Of a DNA stretch of 42,583 nucleotides, positions 24,174 through 32,125 are shown in pieces. This DNA is from Shinella sp. GTDB taxonomy: Bacteria; Pseudomonadota; Alphaproteobacteria; Rhizobiales; Rhizobiaceae. The notes below the pieces were generated by a model, which was given only the letters and a program-made list of their open reading frames with translations, did no database searches and had not been told where the DNA came from. The stretch lies in assembly GCA_003248775.1 (NCBI GenBank), contig QFQX01000040.1, positions 1 to 42,583 on the forward strand. The letters are read 5' to 3'. The position numbers and the translations under genes are program-made. The stretch's first letter is position 1. The number at the start of each line of letters is the position of its first letter.

Positions 24174-26045
24174 ATGTATTTCTTGCGCATTCGATTAGGT
24201 AAAGCGGTGCCTGCCGCTATTGCCTCACTTGTCCTCGTGAGTTCGGCGGTCCTTGCAGTTTCCGATATTGCGGGGCAGCAGCAGTTGAACTCATTGATCA
24301 GTCTTTACGACAACGAACGGAAGGTCGATCTCCAGTTGCGCGAGCTTATTTCGCTGCAAAAGGAAATGGAGCTTGCTATCGTGGGTACGCAGGAAGCCTT
24401 GACGGATATATCCGCTACCCAGGCTCTCGACGGTTTGGATGACGGATTCAAGATTGCGGAGGATGAGTCCTCGCGACTTCACCAGAAGGCGGAACGGATC
24501 AACGTGCTGGCCGACAGCCTGTCGGCTCCCGAACTGGTTCCGGCCATCGCCCAACTGACCAAACGTTATGAGGAATTCCATCAAGGCGGGATTTCCATGG
24601 CCAAGGCTTACATCGCTGCAGGCCCTGCCGAGGGAAACAAGCTCATGGGCAGCTTTGACGGTTTCTCCGATGCCCTGCAGAAGGAAATAGAAGCAACGAG
24701 TTCTATCGTTGGTTCCATTGTCGCGCGTGAGGATAGGAAGGCCGAGGCAAATATCGCGCAGACGCGTGCGAAGGCGGATGACATGGCGCTGGTCCTTGCT
24801 GCACTCGGAACCGTCATGATTGGAAGCGGCGTCTTGCTTGCCTTCTTCGTTTCTCGCCGACTGCTATCTCCGCTCAATCGCGTGACCGCTGCCATGAACG
24901 CACTTGCTGATGGAAACAGCGATGTTGAACTGGCTGGTGCGGAGCGGGTCGATGAAATCGGTGATCTCGCTCGCTCCTTCCAGAACTTCCGGGAAAACCT
25001 CATCGCACGCCGCGATGCCCAGTTGGAAGAACAGCGCAACCGTGACCGACTGCAACAGTTGCAGTCGATGAACGAGGCCGAACGCGTGGCCGAACTTGAA
25101 CGCACGAAGGCGGCGGTCAATGCGCTGGCCGGCGCGTTGGACAGCCTCGCCCATGGCGATTTGACAGCGCGCATCGATATCCATCTCGATGGCGAGTATG
25201 ACCGGCTGCGTGATAACTTCAATCAGTCTGCCCGCAAGCTTCAGGCAGCCATGGGCGGTATTGCCGGGATTTCACATGAGATCCGCTCCAGTTCCTCGGA
25301 GATGCGTTCCGCTTCTGACGATCTTGCCCGGCGCACCGAGCAGCAGGCTGCGGCGCTCGAACAGACCGCTGCTGCTCTGAACCAGATCACGAATACCGTG
25401 AAGAACGCCGCAGTGATCGCCGACAGCGCCAGCCGAAAGGTTGGCGAGGCAAACCGTCGCGCAGAACAATCCGATCAGATCGTGCACAGCGCGATCGAGG
25501 CTATGGGGAACATCGAGCAGAGCTCTTCTCAGATCGGTAAGATCATCGGCGTCATTGACGAGATCGCTTTCCAGACCAACCTGCTGGCGTTGAATGCCGG
25601 CGTCGAGGCCGCCCGCGCTGGCGAAGCGGGCAAGGGCTTTGCCGTTGTCGCTCAGGAAGTCCGCGAACTTGCCCAACGTTCCGCCAATGCGGCAAAGGAA
25701 ATCGCCGCGCTTATCCAGAAATCGAATGAAGCTGTCAGCAGTGGCGTTTCACTCGTCAATCAGTCGGGTGACATTTTGAGCCTGATCCAGGCGAATGTCA
25801 CGGAAATCAACGGCGACATACGGGCTATCGTGACCGGAGCGCATGAACAGTCGACGGGACTGTCGGAAATCAACGCGGCAATCACCCAAATGGATCAGGT
25901 GACTCAGCAGAATGCCGCGATGGTAGAGGAAACGAGTGCTGCAGCCCATAAATTGGCGCAGGAGGCGGAAGAGTTGGCCGGTCAGGTCAATCAGTTCCGA
26001 CTGCTGGAACAAGCTGCGCGAGGCGTGCTTTCCCGCGCCGCCTGA
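24174..26045 (+). CDS. Methyl-accepting chemotaxis protein with two HAMP regions
   Basis: A 623-residue chemoreceptor. Membrane helix 1 is at about 10-31 and helix 2 at about 204-226, enclosing a periplasmic all-helical ligand domain of about 170 residues. A HAMP domain follows (about 227-280), then a second HAMP-like unit (LAHGDLTARIDIHLDGEYDR region), then the cytoplasmic signalling hairpin, whose tip EIAFQTNLLALNAGVEAARAG begins near residue 463. The ending LSRAA lacks a CheR-binding pentapeptide. GGAG six bases before ATG at 24174 fixes the start; in-frame upstream ATGs at 24090 and 24123 are disfavoured. The upstream region around 24040 is AT-rich. Ligand unknown; no che genes nearby, so it is an orphan receptor. 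Confidence 0.95.
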   Translation: MYFLRIRLGKAVPAAIASLVLVSSAVLAVSDIAGQQQLNSLISLYDNERKVDLQLRELISLQKEMELAIVGTQEALTDISATQALDGLDDGFKIAEDESSRLHQKAERINVLADSLSAPELVPAIAQLTKRYEEFHQGGISMAKAYIAAGPAEGNKLMGSFDGFSDALQKEIEATSSIVGSIVAREDRKAEANIAQTRAKADDMALVLAALGTVMIGSGVLLAFFVSRRLLSPLNRVTAAMNALADGNSDVELAGAERVDEIGDLARSFQNFRENLIARRDAQLEEQRNRDRLQQLQSMNEAERVAELERTKAAVNALAGALDSLAHGDLTARIDIHLDGEYDRLRDNFNQSARKLQAAMGGIAGISHEIRSSSSEMRSASDDLARRTEQQAAALEQTAAALNQITNTVKNAAVIADSASRKVGEANRRAEQSDQIVHSAIEAMGNIEQSSSQIGKIIGVIDEIAFQTNLLALNAGVEAARAGEAGKGFAVVAQEVRELAQRSANAAKEIAALIQKSNEAVSSGVSLVNQSGDILSLIQANVTEINGDIRAIVTGAHEQSTGLSEINAAITQMDQVTQQNAAMVEETSAAAHKLAQEAEELAGQVNQFRLLEQAARGVLSRAA

Positions 26046-26072
26046 GTCCGGTACAAGGTGACGAATATCAAT

Positions 26073-26099
26073 ACGACCGGTCATCATGTGATCGGTCGT
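26073..26099. terminator. Hairpin between the chemoreceptor and DUF2865 genes
   Basis: ACGACCG (26073-26079) pairs with CGGTCGT (26093-26099). The stem continues inward through a G-T pair and TCA/TGA to about 11 bp with a 5-base loop. GTTGTT follows on the + strand. It sits between two converging stops (26045 and 26117) and likely serves both. Confidence 0.6.
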
Positions 26100-26116
26100 G
26101 TTGTTCATGCGTTAAG

Positions 26117-27190
26117 TTATTGCAGGGGCTGTGGTCCGGGCGCTGCCGGATGCCTGAGGTCGAGATTACCCTGGTCAGGTGCCAGGAAAGACGGCCCCAC
26201 GCGCCGAATCTTGCTGTCCTCAGGGTCATAGGGACGTTCGACGGGTGTCGATGATATCTTCTGGGCCGGTGCGCTGGCTGGAACCTTTGGCTTCACCTCG
26301 ATGACGGCAGACTTGTAGTCCGGGACGTTCATCGCCGCGCTGCTTTGCCGCATCTTCGAGTAATAGGCACCGAGATTGCATTCGCAGGCGGATTTCTCGC
26401 CGGTCGGCCGGTTCAGATAGGAAAAGGCGGTCGGCAGTTCGCGGTATGGGCGACCGGTCTGGGCAGAGACCATGTCGGCGCTCTCGCCTGATATCATCGA
26501 GTGGTAATAGAGCTCCGTCTCAACGCCCGGGCACATCTGCTGGCAGGTGTCGGCATCCCGCCGGAAGTTCATCGGCGAGGTATTGGACGATATCGGGAAA
26601 AAGCCGCCATCGCAGGTACGGACGCAAAGCGTGCGGAGATTGCCGTAGCCCGCGGCTCCATCGAGCGCGGAGGTCATGCGACTGTCGGATTCCTCCTGAG
26701 TAGCGGAAGACTGTCCTGCGGCATCAAGGTTCTGGCCTTCCGGCAACGCGGCCTCGGTATTGACGGGTGACTCGTCGTTGCAGCCGTTAGCGTCGAGGGC
26801 GGCGAGAATGCGTGTTCTGGTCGTCTCGTCCGGGCCGTTGTTGCGCAGAGCTTCCAGCCGGGAGGTGAGGTCACGCCGGTTCTCCTCCATTCTGGTCAGA
26901 GCGGAAGAAAGGTCCGAGCAGTCATTGCCGCCGTCGGAGCGGATGACCACTATGGCCGAGGTGTCGCAACGCAGCCGGCGGATATCTTGACGGGTCTTGC
27001 GGATCTCGATGTTCTGACGGGCAATTGCGCTGGCATACCGGCGAAATTCGCTGCTGTTGCCGATGATTTGGCCACCGTTCGTCAGCCCATCGCGCAGTTG
27101 CTCGCACAGCGCCGAGGCGTGGGCGGCAATCGGCTGACACGCCAGCACACCGGCGAATGCCAGCAGAAATCTTTTCTTGCCGCGCTGCAA
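26117..27190 (-). CDS. DUF2865 secreted protein
   Basis: A 357-residue exported protein of the DUF2865 family, which is common in Rhizobiales and uncharacterised. A signal peptide is clear: QRGKKR, then a hydrophobic stretch, with a likely cut after AAHA. A helical part (about 35-130) with a coiled-coil-like stretch is followed by a cysteine-rich core (LCVRTCDGGFFPIS, DTCQQMCPG and CECNLGAYY), then a Pro-rich tail ending in PGPQPLQ. Paired cysteines suggest disulfides in the periplasm. The start is a TTG with GGGGA six bases upstream; no better start exists. It lies downstream of luxI on the same strand, 149 bases away, with an AT-rich gap that could hold its own promoter. Confidence 0.85.
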   Translation of the reverse strand: MQRGKKRFLLAFAGVLACQPIAAHASALCEQLRDGLTNGGQIIGNSSEFRRYASAIARQNIEIRKTRQDIRRLRCDTSAIVVIRSDGGNDCSDLSSALTRMEENRRDLTSRLEALRNNGPDETTRTRILAALDANGCNDESPVNTEAALPEGQNLDAAGQSSATQEESDSRMTSALDGAAGYGNLRTLCVRTCDGGFFPISSNTSPMNFRRDADTCQQMCPGVETELYYHSMISGESADMVSAQTGRPYRELPTAFSYLNRPTGEKSACECNLGAYYSKMRQSSAAMNVPDYKSAVIEVKPKVPASAPAQKISSTPVERPYDPEDSKIRRVGPSFLAPDQGNLDLRHPAAPGPQPLQ

Positions 27191-27339
27191 ATCGTGTCCC
27201 CGGTCCGCTTCGTGCCACTCTGGCTCATATTCGATGAGCCTATATGTAATCTAATCATAATTAGCGAGTGACGAAGTGCCAACCGGGAACACTTATTTGT
27301 GTTAACGGGCCTTGTATCGGTGCGACTGAAATGCGTCCG

Positions 27340-27981
27340 TCAGGCGGCGCGAGCGCGGCCGAGTGCGGAAGCATCCTCGAGGACGCGGCCGTCGATCGCG
27401 GCGATGGCCTTCATGCCGGCAAGCATCTGCGTGTCGATTTCCCAGCCGACGGCGACCGCGAAGACCGAGCCGATCTTGCGGGGTTCTCCGATGCGCTCGC
27501 CGGGGCATCCCATGCGCCGAAACATCCGTTCGAGGAAGACGTCGGTCACCGTGACGATGTGCGAGATGTCGGAGGCGAGGCAAAGTTCTCCGACACCGCA
27601 CATCAGTTCGGCGGCGGCCACTGTCACCTGATTGGAGGCGCGGTCCTGGGAAATTTCCGGTTCAATGCAGAAGCGGCTGGATTCCCACACGGAGGCACTG
27701 CGGATTTCCGGCTGGTCTCCCAGCAGGATGGGAAAGGTATCGTCCAGCATGTTGGGTCCGAGTGTGGGCAGCAGTCGCAGCGAGCCGCGCAGGCGGCCCT
27801 CAGGCGAGTAGGAGAGGACATAGACCGGGTTGGCGGCGTCGTAGTGGTCGATCTCCCAGTCGCCCTTCACGGAGACGTCCCACTTCAACAGATCATGGAA
27901 CACCTTTTTGCGAAGAGTGTGCATCTCTGCGATCTCAGTTGAATGGCTTTCGCGGTTCGCGGCGGTAATGATCCTGATCAT
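27340..27981 (-). CDS. LuxI-family acyl-homoserine lactone synthase (SinI-like)
   Basis: A 213-residue autoinducer synthase joining an acyl-ACP side chain to S-adenosylmethionine to release an N-acyl homoserine lactone. The invariant residues of the family are in place: Arg24, Phe28, Trp34 (LRKKVFHDLLKWDV), Asp45 and Asp48, Arg69 in GSLRLLP, Glu100 and Arg103 in ESSRF. It should therefore be active. AAGGAA seven bases before ATG supports the start. A perfect palindromic lux box lies 54 bases upstream and the luxR gene lies just beyond on the same strand, which implies autoinduction. By position next to the malic enzyme it is probably the SinI counterpart of S. meliloti; chain length of the signal cannot be read off. 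Confidence 0.95.
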   Translation of the reverse strand: MIRIITAANRESHSTEIAEMHTLRKKVFHDLLKWDVSVKGDWEIDHYDAANPVYVLSYSPEGRLRGSLRLLPTLGPNMLDDTFPILLGDQPEIRSASVWESSRFCIEPEISQDRASNQVTVAAAELMCGVGELCLASDISHIVTVTDVFLERMFRRMGCPGERIGEPRKIGSVFAVAVGWEIDTQMLAGMKAIAAIDGRVLEDASALGRARAA

Positions 27982-28034
27982 GGCGAGTTCCTTCCGTGGT
28001 TGGAAAGGAAAAAATGCCGAACTGGATAGGAATT

Positions 28035-28058
28035 TAAACTGTCGGTAGTGACAGTTTA
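28035..28058. promoter_or_regulatory. Palindromic lux box upstream of the AHL synthase gene
   Basis: Arms TAAACTGTC (28035-28043) and GACAGTTTA (28050-28058) are perfect complements around a 6-base centre, GGTAGT. Size, symmetry and position (its centre is 65 bases before the luxI ATG) fit a LuxR-type binding site that would overlap or abut the -35 region of luxI. It lies in the 130-base gap between luxR and luxI. Confidence 0.85.
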
Positions 28059-28111
28059 TGGTTGTGCAATTTTTGATTATGTTTTCGTCCCGCCCGATCC
28101 GGGCATCGTGA

Positions 28112-28858
28112 TCATTGGTCGCCGTTGGTGGTAATCAGGCCACGCCAGACGGCTTCTGCGACTGCCTGCGTATTGGTGGCGACATTCAGCTTGCGTCTGG
28201 CATTGGACATGAAGAAGCGTACCGTTCGTTCCGAGATGCCGAGGATCACGGATGTCTCCCAATAGCTTTTTCCGGCTGCCGCCCAGGTGAGCGCTTCCCG
28301 TTCCCGAACAGTCAGTTCGAATTTTCTCCGTCCGTACATCGAATGCGGGGTTCGTCCGGCAACGAGTCTGGCGTGAAATTGTGCTGCGAGATGGTGCAGA
28401 TAGGGGTCGTTCTGGCGTCGGTAACGAGCCCACTCAGCGGATGGCAGATTGGAGTTGACCACCATCACGGCCGCGCGCCCTTCGCGCGCTGCCAGTGGAT
28501 AGACGACGCCATGGGGGGCAATGGAGAGATCCGCGGAAAGCTGATGAAACGTTTGAGCCTCGATGGTTCGATCAATGAACCACGACCAGTCGAGCACACT
28601 GATCGTATGGAAGGCCTCCCGAATCGAGGGGCGGGTGACATTGTCGGGAAGTGCACTGACGGCGCGCACCAAGACCGGCGTGAAGGTGTGGTGGAGCCGG
28701 TGTAATCTGACGCCTGCGGGTGTCACGGTGGCTTCGGCGTAGAGCAGGTTTGCAAGGCCAAAAGCCTTTTGCATTCTTCGGAAAAACTGTTGCGGTCGAA
28801 TGCCCTTTTCGCTTGTAAGCCAGTCCAGCAGGTCGAAATAGCCGCCCTGGTACGTCAT
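28112..28858 (-). CDS. LuxR-family quorum-sensing regulator (SinR-like)
   Basis: A 248-residue LuxR-type regulator with an N-terminal autoinducer-binding domain (about 20-165) and a C-terminal GerE-type helix-turn-helix (about 181-243, LTVREREALTWAAAGKSYWE then ILGISERTV). Aligned by eye to TraR, Pro77, Trp91 and Gly117 match TraR Pro71, Trp85 and Gly113. The positions of TraR Trp57, Tyr61 and Asp70 carry Leu63, Val67 and Arg76. Asp70 normally contacts the AHL amide, so ligand use may be altered or lost. It is immediately upstream of luxI on the same strand, and the lux box between them is its likely target. By context it may be SinR; that is inference. Confidence 0.92.
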   Translation of the reverse strand: MTYQGGYFDLLDWLTSEKGIRPQQFFRRMQKAFGLANLLYAEATVTPAGVRLHRLHHTFTPVLVRAVSALPDNVTRPSIREAFHTISVLDWSWFIDRTIEAQTFHQLSADLSIAPHGVVYPLAAREGRAAVMVVNSNLPSAEWARYRRQNDPYLHHLAAQFHARLVAGRTPHSMYGRRKFELTVREREALTWAAAGKSYWETSVILGISERTVRFFMSNARRKLNVATNTQAVAEAVWRGLITTNGDQ

Positions 28859-28958
28859 ACTGAAACCCTGAAATTACACGGGTCAAGATTGGGCGGAGGG
28901 CAGGCGGTTGTCCAGCCAAATTTTAGGGCTTATGTCGGGCGATGCGACGCCAAAGTGC

Positions 28959-28985
28959 TTTCCCCGCCAAACGGTGGCGGGGAAA
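28959..28985 (-). terminator. Hairpin downstream of the malic enzyme gene
   Basis: TTTCCCCGCCA (28959-28969) pairs perfectly with TGGCGGGGAAA (28975-28985), an 11-bp stem with a 5-base loop, starting 27 bases beyond the malic enzyme stop. T-richness is better on the + strand (TTCTTTT after 28985) than on the minus strand. The position still fits the malic enzyme transcript end and separates it from luxR. Confidence 0.6.
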
Positions 28986-29012
28986 TTCTTTTCCCTTATT
29001 CAATGACTTGCA

Positions 29013-31322
29013 TCAGTCCGGCTGCGACGCCTCGACGACGGCTAGAGCTGCCATGTTGACCACGCCGCGGGAGGTGACCGATGTCGAGAGAACGTGCGCC
29101 GGAAGCGCCGCTCCAAGCAGGATCGGGCCGACATGCAGGGCGTCCATCATGGTGCGAACAATGCCGAGCGAAATGTTGGCGGCATCCAGATTGGGGAAGA
29201 CCAGAAGATTGGCTTCGCCTGTCAGAGTGCTGTGTGGCATGGCCCGCTTGCGTAGGCTTTCCGAAAGGGCGGAGCCGCCCTGCATCTCGCCATCGACTTC
29301 GAGCTCCGGCGCCTGCTCGCGGATGAGTTTCAGCGCGGCGCGCATCTTGCGGGAGCTTTCGGAATCGCGCGAACCGAAGTTGGAGTGGGCGACCAGCGCC
29401 GCCCGCGGGGTGATGCCGAAGCGACGGATCTCCTGCGCGGCAAGGATCGTCATTTCGGCGATCTCGGCGGCGGAGGGATTGTAGGTCACGAAGGTATCGG
29501 TGAAGAAGATGGCGCCGCGCTGCGAGATCAGCAGACTGAGGCCTGAGAAGGCGCAGACGCCGGGCTTTTTGCCGATGATCTGATGAACATCGCGCAGATG
29601 GCGATCGTAGCGGCCTTCCACGCCGCAGATCAGCGCATCAGCTTCGCCGCGCTTGACGGCGAGCGCCCCGATCACGGTGTTGTTGGTGCGCACGATGGTG
29701 CGTGCGGCTTCCGGGTTGATGCCTTCACGGCCGACAAGGGCGAAATAGTCATCGACATATTCACGATAGCGCGGATCGTCTTCCGGATTGACGAGACTGA
29801 AATCGACGCCCGGCCGGATGCGCAGTCCGAAACGGTCGAGGCGGGCTTCGATGATCTGGGGACGGCCGATCAGGATGGGCTGTCCAGTACCTTCCTCGAG
29901 CAGAACCTGGGCCGCGCGCAGCACACGTTCGTCCTCACCTTCCGCGAAGATGACGCGCTTCTGCGCCTTCTTCGCTGCGGCGAAGATCGGCTTCATGACG
30001 AATCCCGAGCGGAAGACGAAGCGGTTCAACAGGTCGAGATAGCTGTCGAAGTCGGTGATCGGGCGTTTGGCCACACCGCTTTCGGCGGCGGCGCGCGCGA
30101 CAGCCGGCGCGATGCGCAGGATCAGGCGCGGATCGAACGGCGAGGGGATCAGGTAGTTCGGCCCGAAGGTCGGGGTTTCGCCCGTATAGGCGCGGGCGGC
30201 GACTTCCGAGACCTCCTCGCGGGCGAGAGCTGCGATGGCGCGCACGGCGGCCATCTTCATCTCTTCGTTGATGGTGGTCGCGCCGCAATCGAGCGCGCCA
30301 CGGAAGATGTAAGGGAAGCAGAGGACGTTGTTGACCTGGTTCGGGAAGTCCGAACGACCGGTGCAGATCATCGCGTCCGGGCGGGCTTCGCGGGCGAGAT
30401 CCGGCATGATTTCCGGCGTCGGATTGGCGAGCGCCATAATCAGCGGCTTTTCAGCCATTTTCGCCAACAGGTCCGGTTTCAGCACACCAGCAGCCGAGAG
30501 GCCAAGGAATACGTCTGCGCCGTCGATGGATTCCGCCAGAATGCGCTTGTCGGTCTCCTGCGCATACACAGACTTCCAGCGGTCCATCAGCACTTCACGG
30601 CCAACATAGACAAGGCCTTCGACGTCGTGGACCCAGATGTTCTCGCGGCGTGCGCCGAGCGTGACCAGCAGATTGAGGCAGGCGAGTGCTGCGGCGCCGG
30701 CGCCCGAGGCGACGATCTTCACGTCCTCGATCTTCTTGCCGGCGAGTTCCAGTCCGTTGAGGATCGCGGCTGCGACGATGATCGCGGTGCCGTGCTGGTC
30801 GTCGTGGAAGACAGGGATGTTCATCTTCTCGCGAAGCTGCGCTTCTACCTCGAAGCATTCCGGGGCCTTGATGTCCTCGAGGTTGATGCCGCCGAAGGTA
30901 GGTTCCAGCGCAGAAACGGTAGACACCATGGAATCGACGCTGGCGGCGTCGATCTCGATGTCGAAGACGTCGATGCCTGCGAACTTCTTGAACAGAACCG
31001 CCTTGCCCTCCATGACCGGCTTGGAAGCCAGCGGTCCGATATTGCCGAGGCCGAGTACGGCCGTACCATTGGAGATGACGGCTACGAGATTGCCGCGGGC
31101 GGTGTAATCGGCTGCGGTTTCCGGTTCGTCGCGGATGGCGAGGCAGGGAGCGGCAACGCCCGGAGAATAAGCGAGTGCCAGGTCGCGTTGGTTGCCCAGT
31201 GGCTTGGTGGCCTGGATCTCAAGCTTTCCGGGACGGGGATAGCGGTGATAAAACAGGGCCTGTTCATCGAGGTCCGCGACTGCGGTCGTCGGCTGGGGCT
31301 TGTTTTTTTCGGGAGCGTTCAT
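29013..31322 (-). CDS. maeB: Malic enzyme with phosphotransacetylase-like C-terminal domain (Dme/MaeB type)
   Basis: A 769-residue hybrid malic enzyme that oxidatively decarboxylates malate to pyruvate, giving pyruvate or acetyl-CoA for the TCA cycle. The N-terminal malic domain has AYSPGVAAPC, NGTAVLGLGNIGPLASKPVM, KFAGIDVFDIEID and the nucleotide fold KIVASGAGAAALACLNLL. The C-terminal third (from about residue 440) is the phosphotransacetylase-like domain (RVIFAEGEDERVLRAAQ, SNFGSRDSESS), usually regulatory rather than catalytic. ATG at 31322 (MNAPEK) has GGTGGA five bases upstream and matches the Dme-type N terminus; 31337 is the alternative. It most resembles, from memory, the NAD-using Dme of S. 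meliloti, needed for nitrogen fixation there; NAD versus NADP preference cannot be settled here. Confidence 0.94.
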   Translation of the reverse strand: MNAPEKNKPQPTTAVADLDEQALFYHRYPRPGKLEIQATKPLGNQRDLALAYSPGVAAPCLAIRDEPETAADYTARGNLVAVISNGTAVLGLGNIGPLASKPVMEGKAVLFKKFAGIDVFDIEIDAASVDSMVSTVSALEPTFGGINLEDIKAPECFEVEAQLREKMNIPVFHDDQHGTAIIVAAAILNGLELAGKKIEDVKIVASGAGAAALACLNLLVTLGARRENIWVHDVEGLVYVGREVLMDRWKSVYAQETDKRILAESIDGADVFLGLSAAGVLKPDLLAKMAEKPLIMALANPTPEIMPDLAREARPDAMICTGRSDFPNQVNNVLCFPYIFRGALDCGATTINEEMKMAAVRAIAALAREEVSEVAARAYTGETPTFGPNYLIPSPFDPRLILRIAPAVARAAAESGVAKRPITDFDSYLDLLNRFVFRSGFVMKPIFAAAKKAQKRVIFAEGEDERVLRAAQVLLEEGTGQPILIGRPQIIEARLDRFGLRIRPGVDFSLVNPEDDPRYREYVDDYFALVGREGINPEAARTIVRTNNTVIGALAVKRGEADALICGVEGRYDRHLRDVHQIIGKKPGVCAFSGLSLLISQRGAIFFTDTFVTYNPSAAEIAEMTILAAQEIRRFGITPRAALVAHSNFGSRDSESSRKMRAALKLIREQAPELEVDGEMQGGSALSESLRKRAMPHSTLTGEANLLVFPNLDAANISLGIVRTMMDALHVGPILLGAALPAHVLSTSVTSRGVVNMAALAVVEASQPD

Positions 31323-31597
31323 CTTGTCCACCGGCATCGTCGTTTCAGGTTTGCGAGACCCCTGAATACACCAATTGGCCCCGGGGGGAAGTCCCATTCG
31401 ATGCTGATCGCAACCACTTTACCGGCAGCATGAGCCAATAGCCGATAGGTCCACCATCCGGCCATTGGTTCATGTGCTGCCGTATCTGGTCGGTCCTGTG
31501 GACGCACATCAAAAGTGCGGGCCCCGCCACATACAGTTTAGGCGACGTGGACGGGCGACTGCATCCTCGGTGAAGAAGGATGGACGGGCGTCGGACC

Positions 31598-31750
31598 TCA
31601 GACCGAAGGCGTGATCACCGGTGGCAACGAGGTGGGGCCGATGCCGTATTTCGACTTGGTTGACGGCGAACTGCCCTTGGTCTCGCCTGTGGTCTGCGCG
31701 CAGGCGGCAAGTGTCAGCATCAGGCCCAATGCGACGATGAGTTTCTTCAC
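31598..31750 (-). CDS. Small lipoprotein, 50 residues
   Basis: A tiny secreted lipoprotein with a GTG start at 31750. A strong AAGGAG ribosome site lies seven bases upstream. Residues 1-16 form a lipoprotein signal (KK, hydrophobic core) ending in the lipobox LAAC with Cys17, followed by AQTTGETKG and a short Pro/Ser-rich tail ending SLPPVITPSV. It would be lipid-anchored with only 34 mature residues. Such small lipoproteins occur in Rhizobiaceae; function unknown. It is upstream of the malic enzyme on the same strand, 275 bases away. The promoter probably includes TTGACT (complement of 31861-31866), with a 16-bp palindrome inside the promoter region. It is too short for simple gene calling and easily missed. 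Confidence 0.8.
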   Translation of the reverse strand: MKKLIVALGLMLTLAACAQTTGETKGSSPSTKSKYGIGPTSLPPVITPSV

Positions 31751-32125
31751 GCACGTTCTCCTTGTCGGGCCCTCCGGAAGAATAGGTTCTCATGGCCCGT
31801 GGATGAGAGTTGATATCAAATACAATTTAGATATATACACAATGAACACATGTGTTCAAAAGTCAACGCTTGCGTCCGTTTGACGCGGATCGCCATGGGC
31901 GGGTTTTCCAGGGGTTAATGAGGTGTCGCACGGCAAGGGGAATCTGGTATTCCGGTTGCTGTTTCGCGGGATCGCCTTGGCGTTGAGATAGGAACTTCGT
32001 CCGGATTCATGTGTTTAGCGATCGTTTCTCACAATCGGAATCAGGATGCTTAAGGTGGATTCGGCCAGCGGAATGGATGTCGGACGTTACAGAGCCGAGC
32101 GATGGACCATGGAGGTCATCTTTAA
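31751..32125. other. Divergent regulatory region, small lipoprotein / TetR gene
   Basis: About 375 bases without a gene between two divergent starts. It is strongly AT-rich at 31810-31865, in contrast to the rest of the window, and contains the 16-bp palindrome at 31843-31858. The TetR side (31870-32110) shows no motif I can name beyond the GGAGG ribosome site at 32111-32115. Confidence 0.6.
31843..31858. promoter_or_regulatory. Perfect 16-bp palindrome, probable operator
   Basis: TGAACACA (31843-31850) followed directly by TGTGTTCA (31851-31858), perfectly self-complementary without a spacer. It sits between a TTGACT -35-like element (minus strand, 31861-31866) and AT-rich -10-like sequence, so a bound dimer would block the lipoprotein promoter. 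The TetR-type regulator encoded about 270 bases away is a candidate ligand-controlled repressor, by proximity only. Confidence 0.6.

Noticed and set aside
29583..31433. 616-codon plus-strand open frame opposite the malic enzyme gene
   Set aside because: It is an antisense shadow; the minus strand encodes a complete malic enzyme with all motifs.
31509..31793. 94-codon minus-strand frame around the small lipoprotein
   Set aside because: It overlaps the lipoprotein in another frame, lacks a signal or domain, and its GTG-proximal region simply reads the lipoprotein ribosome site out of frame.
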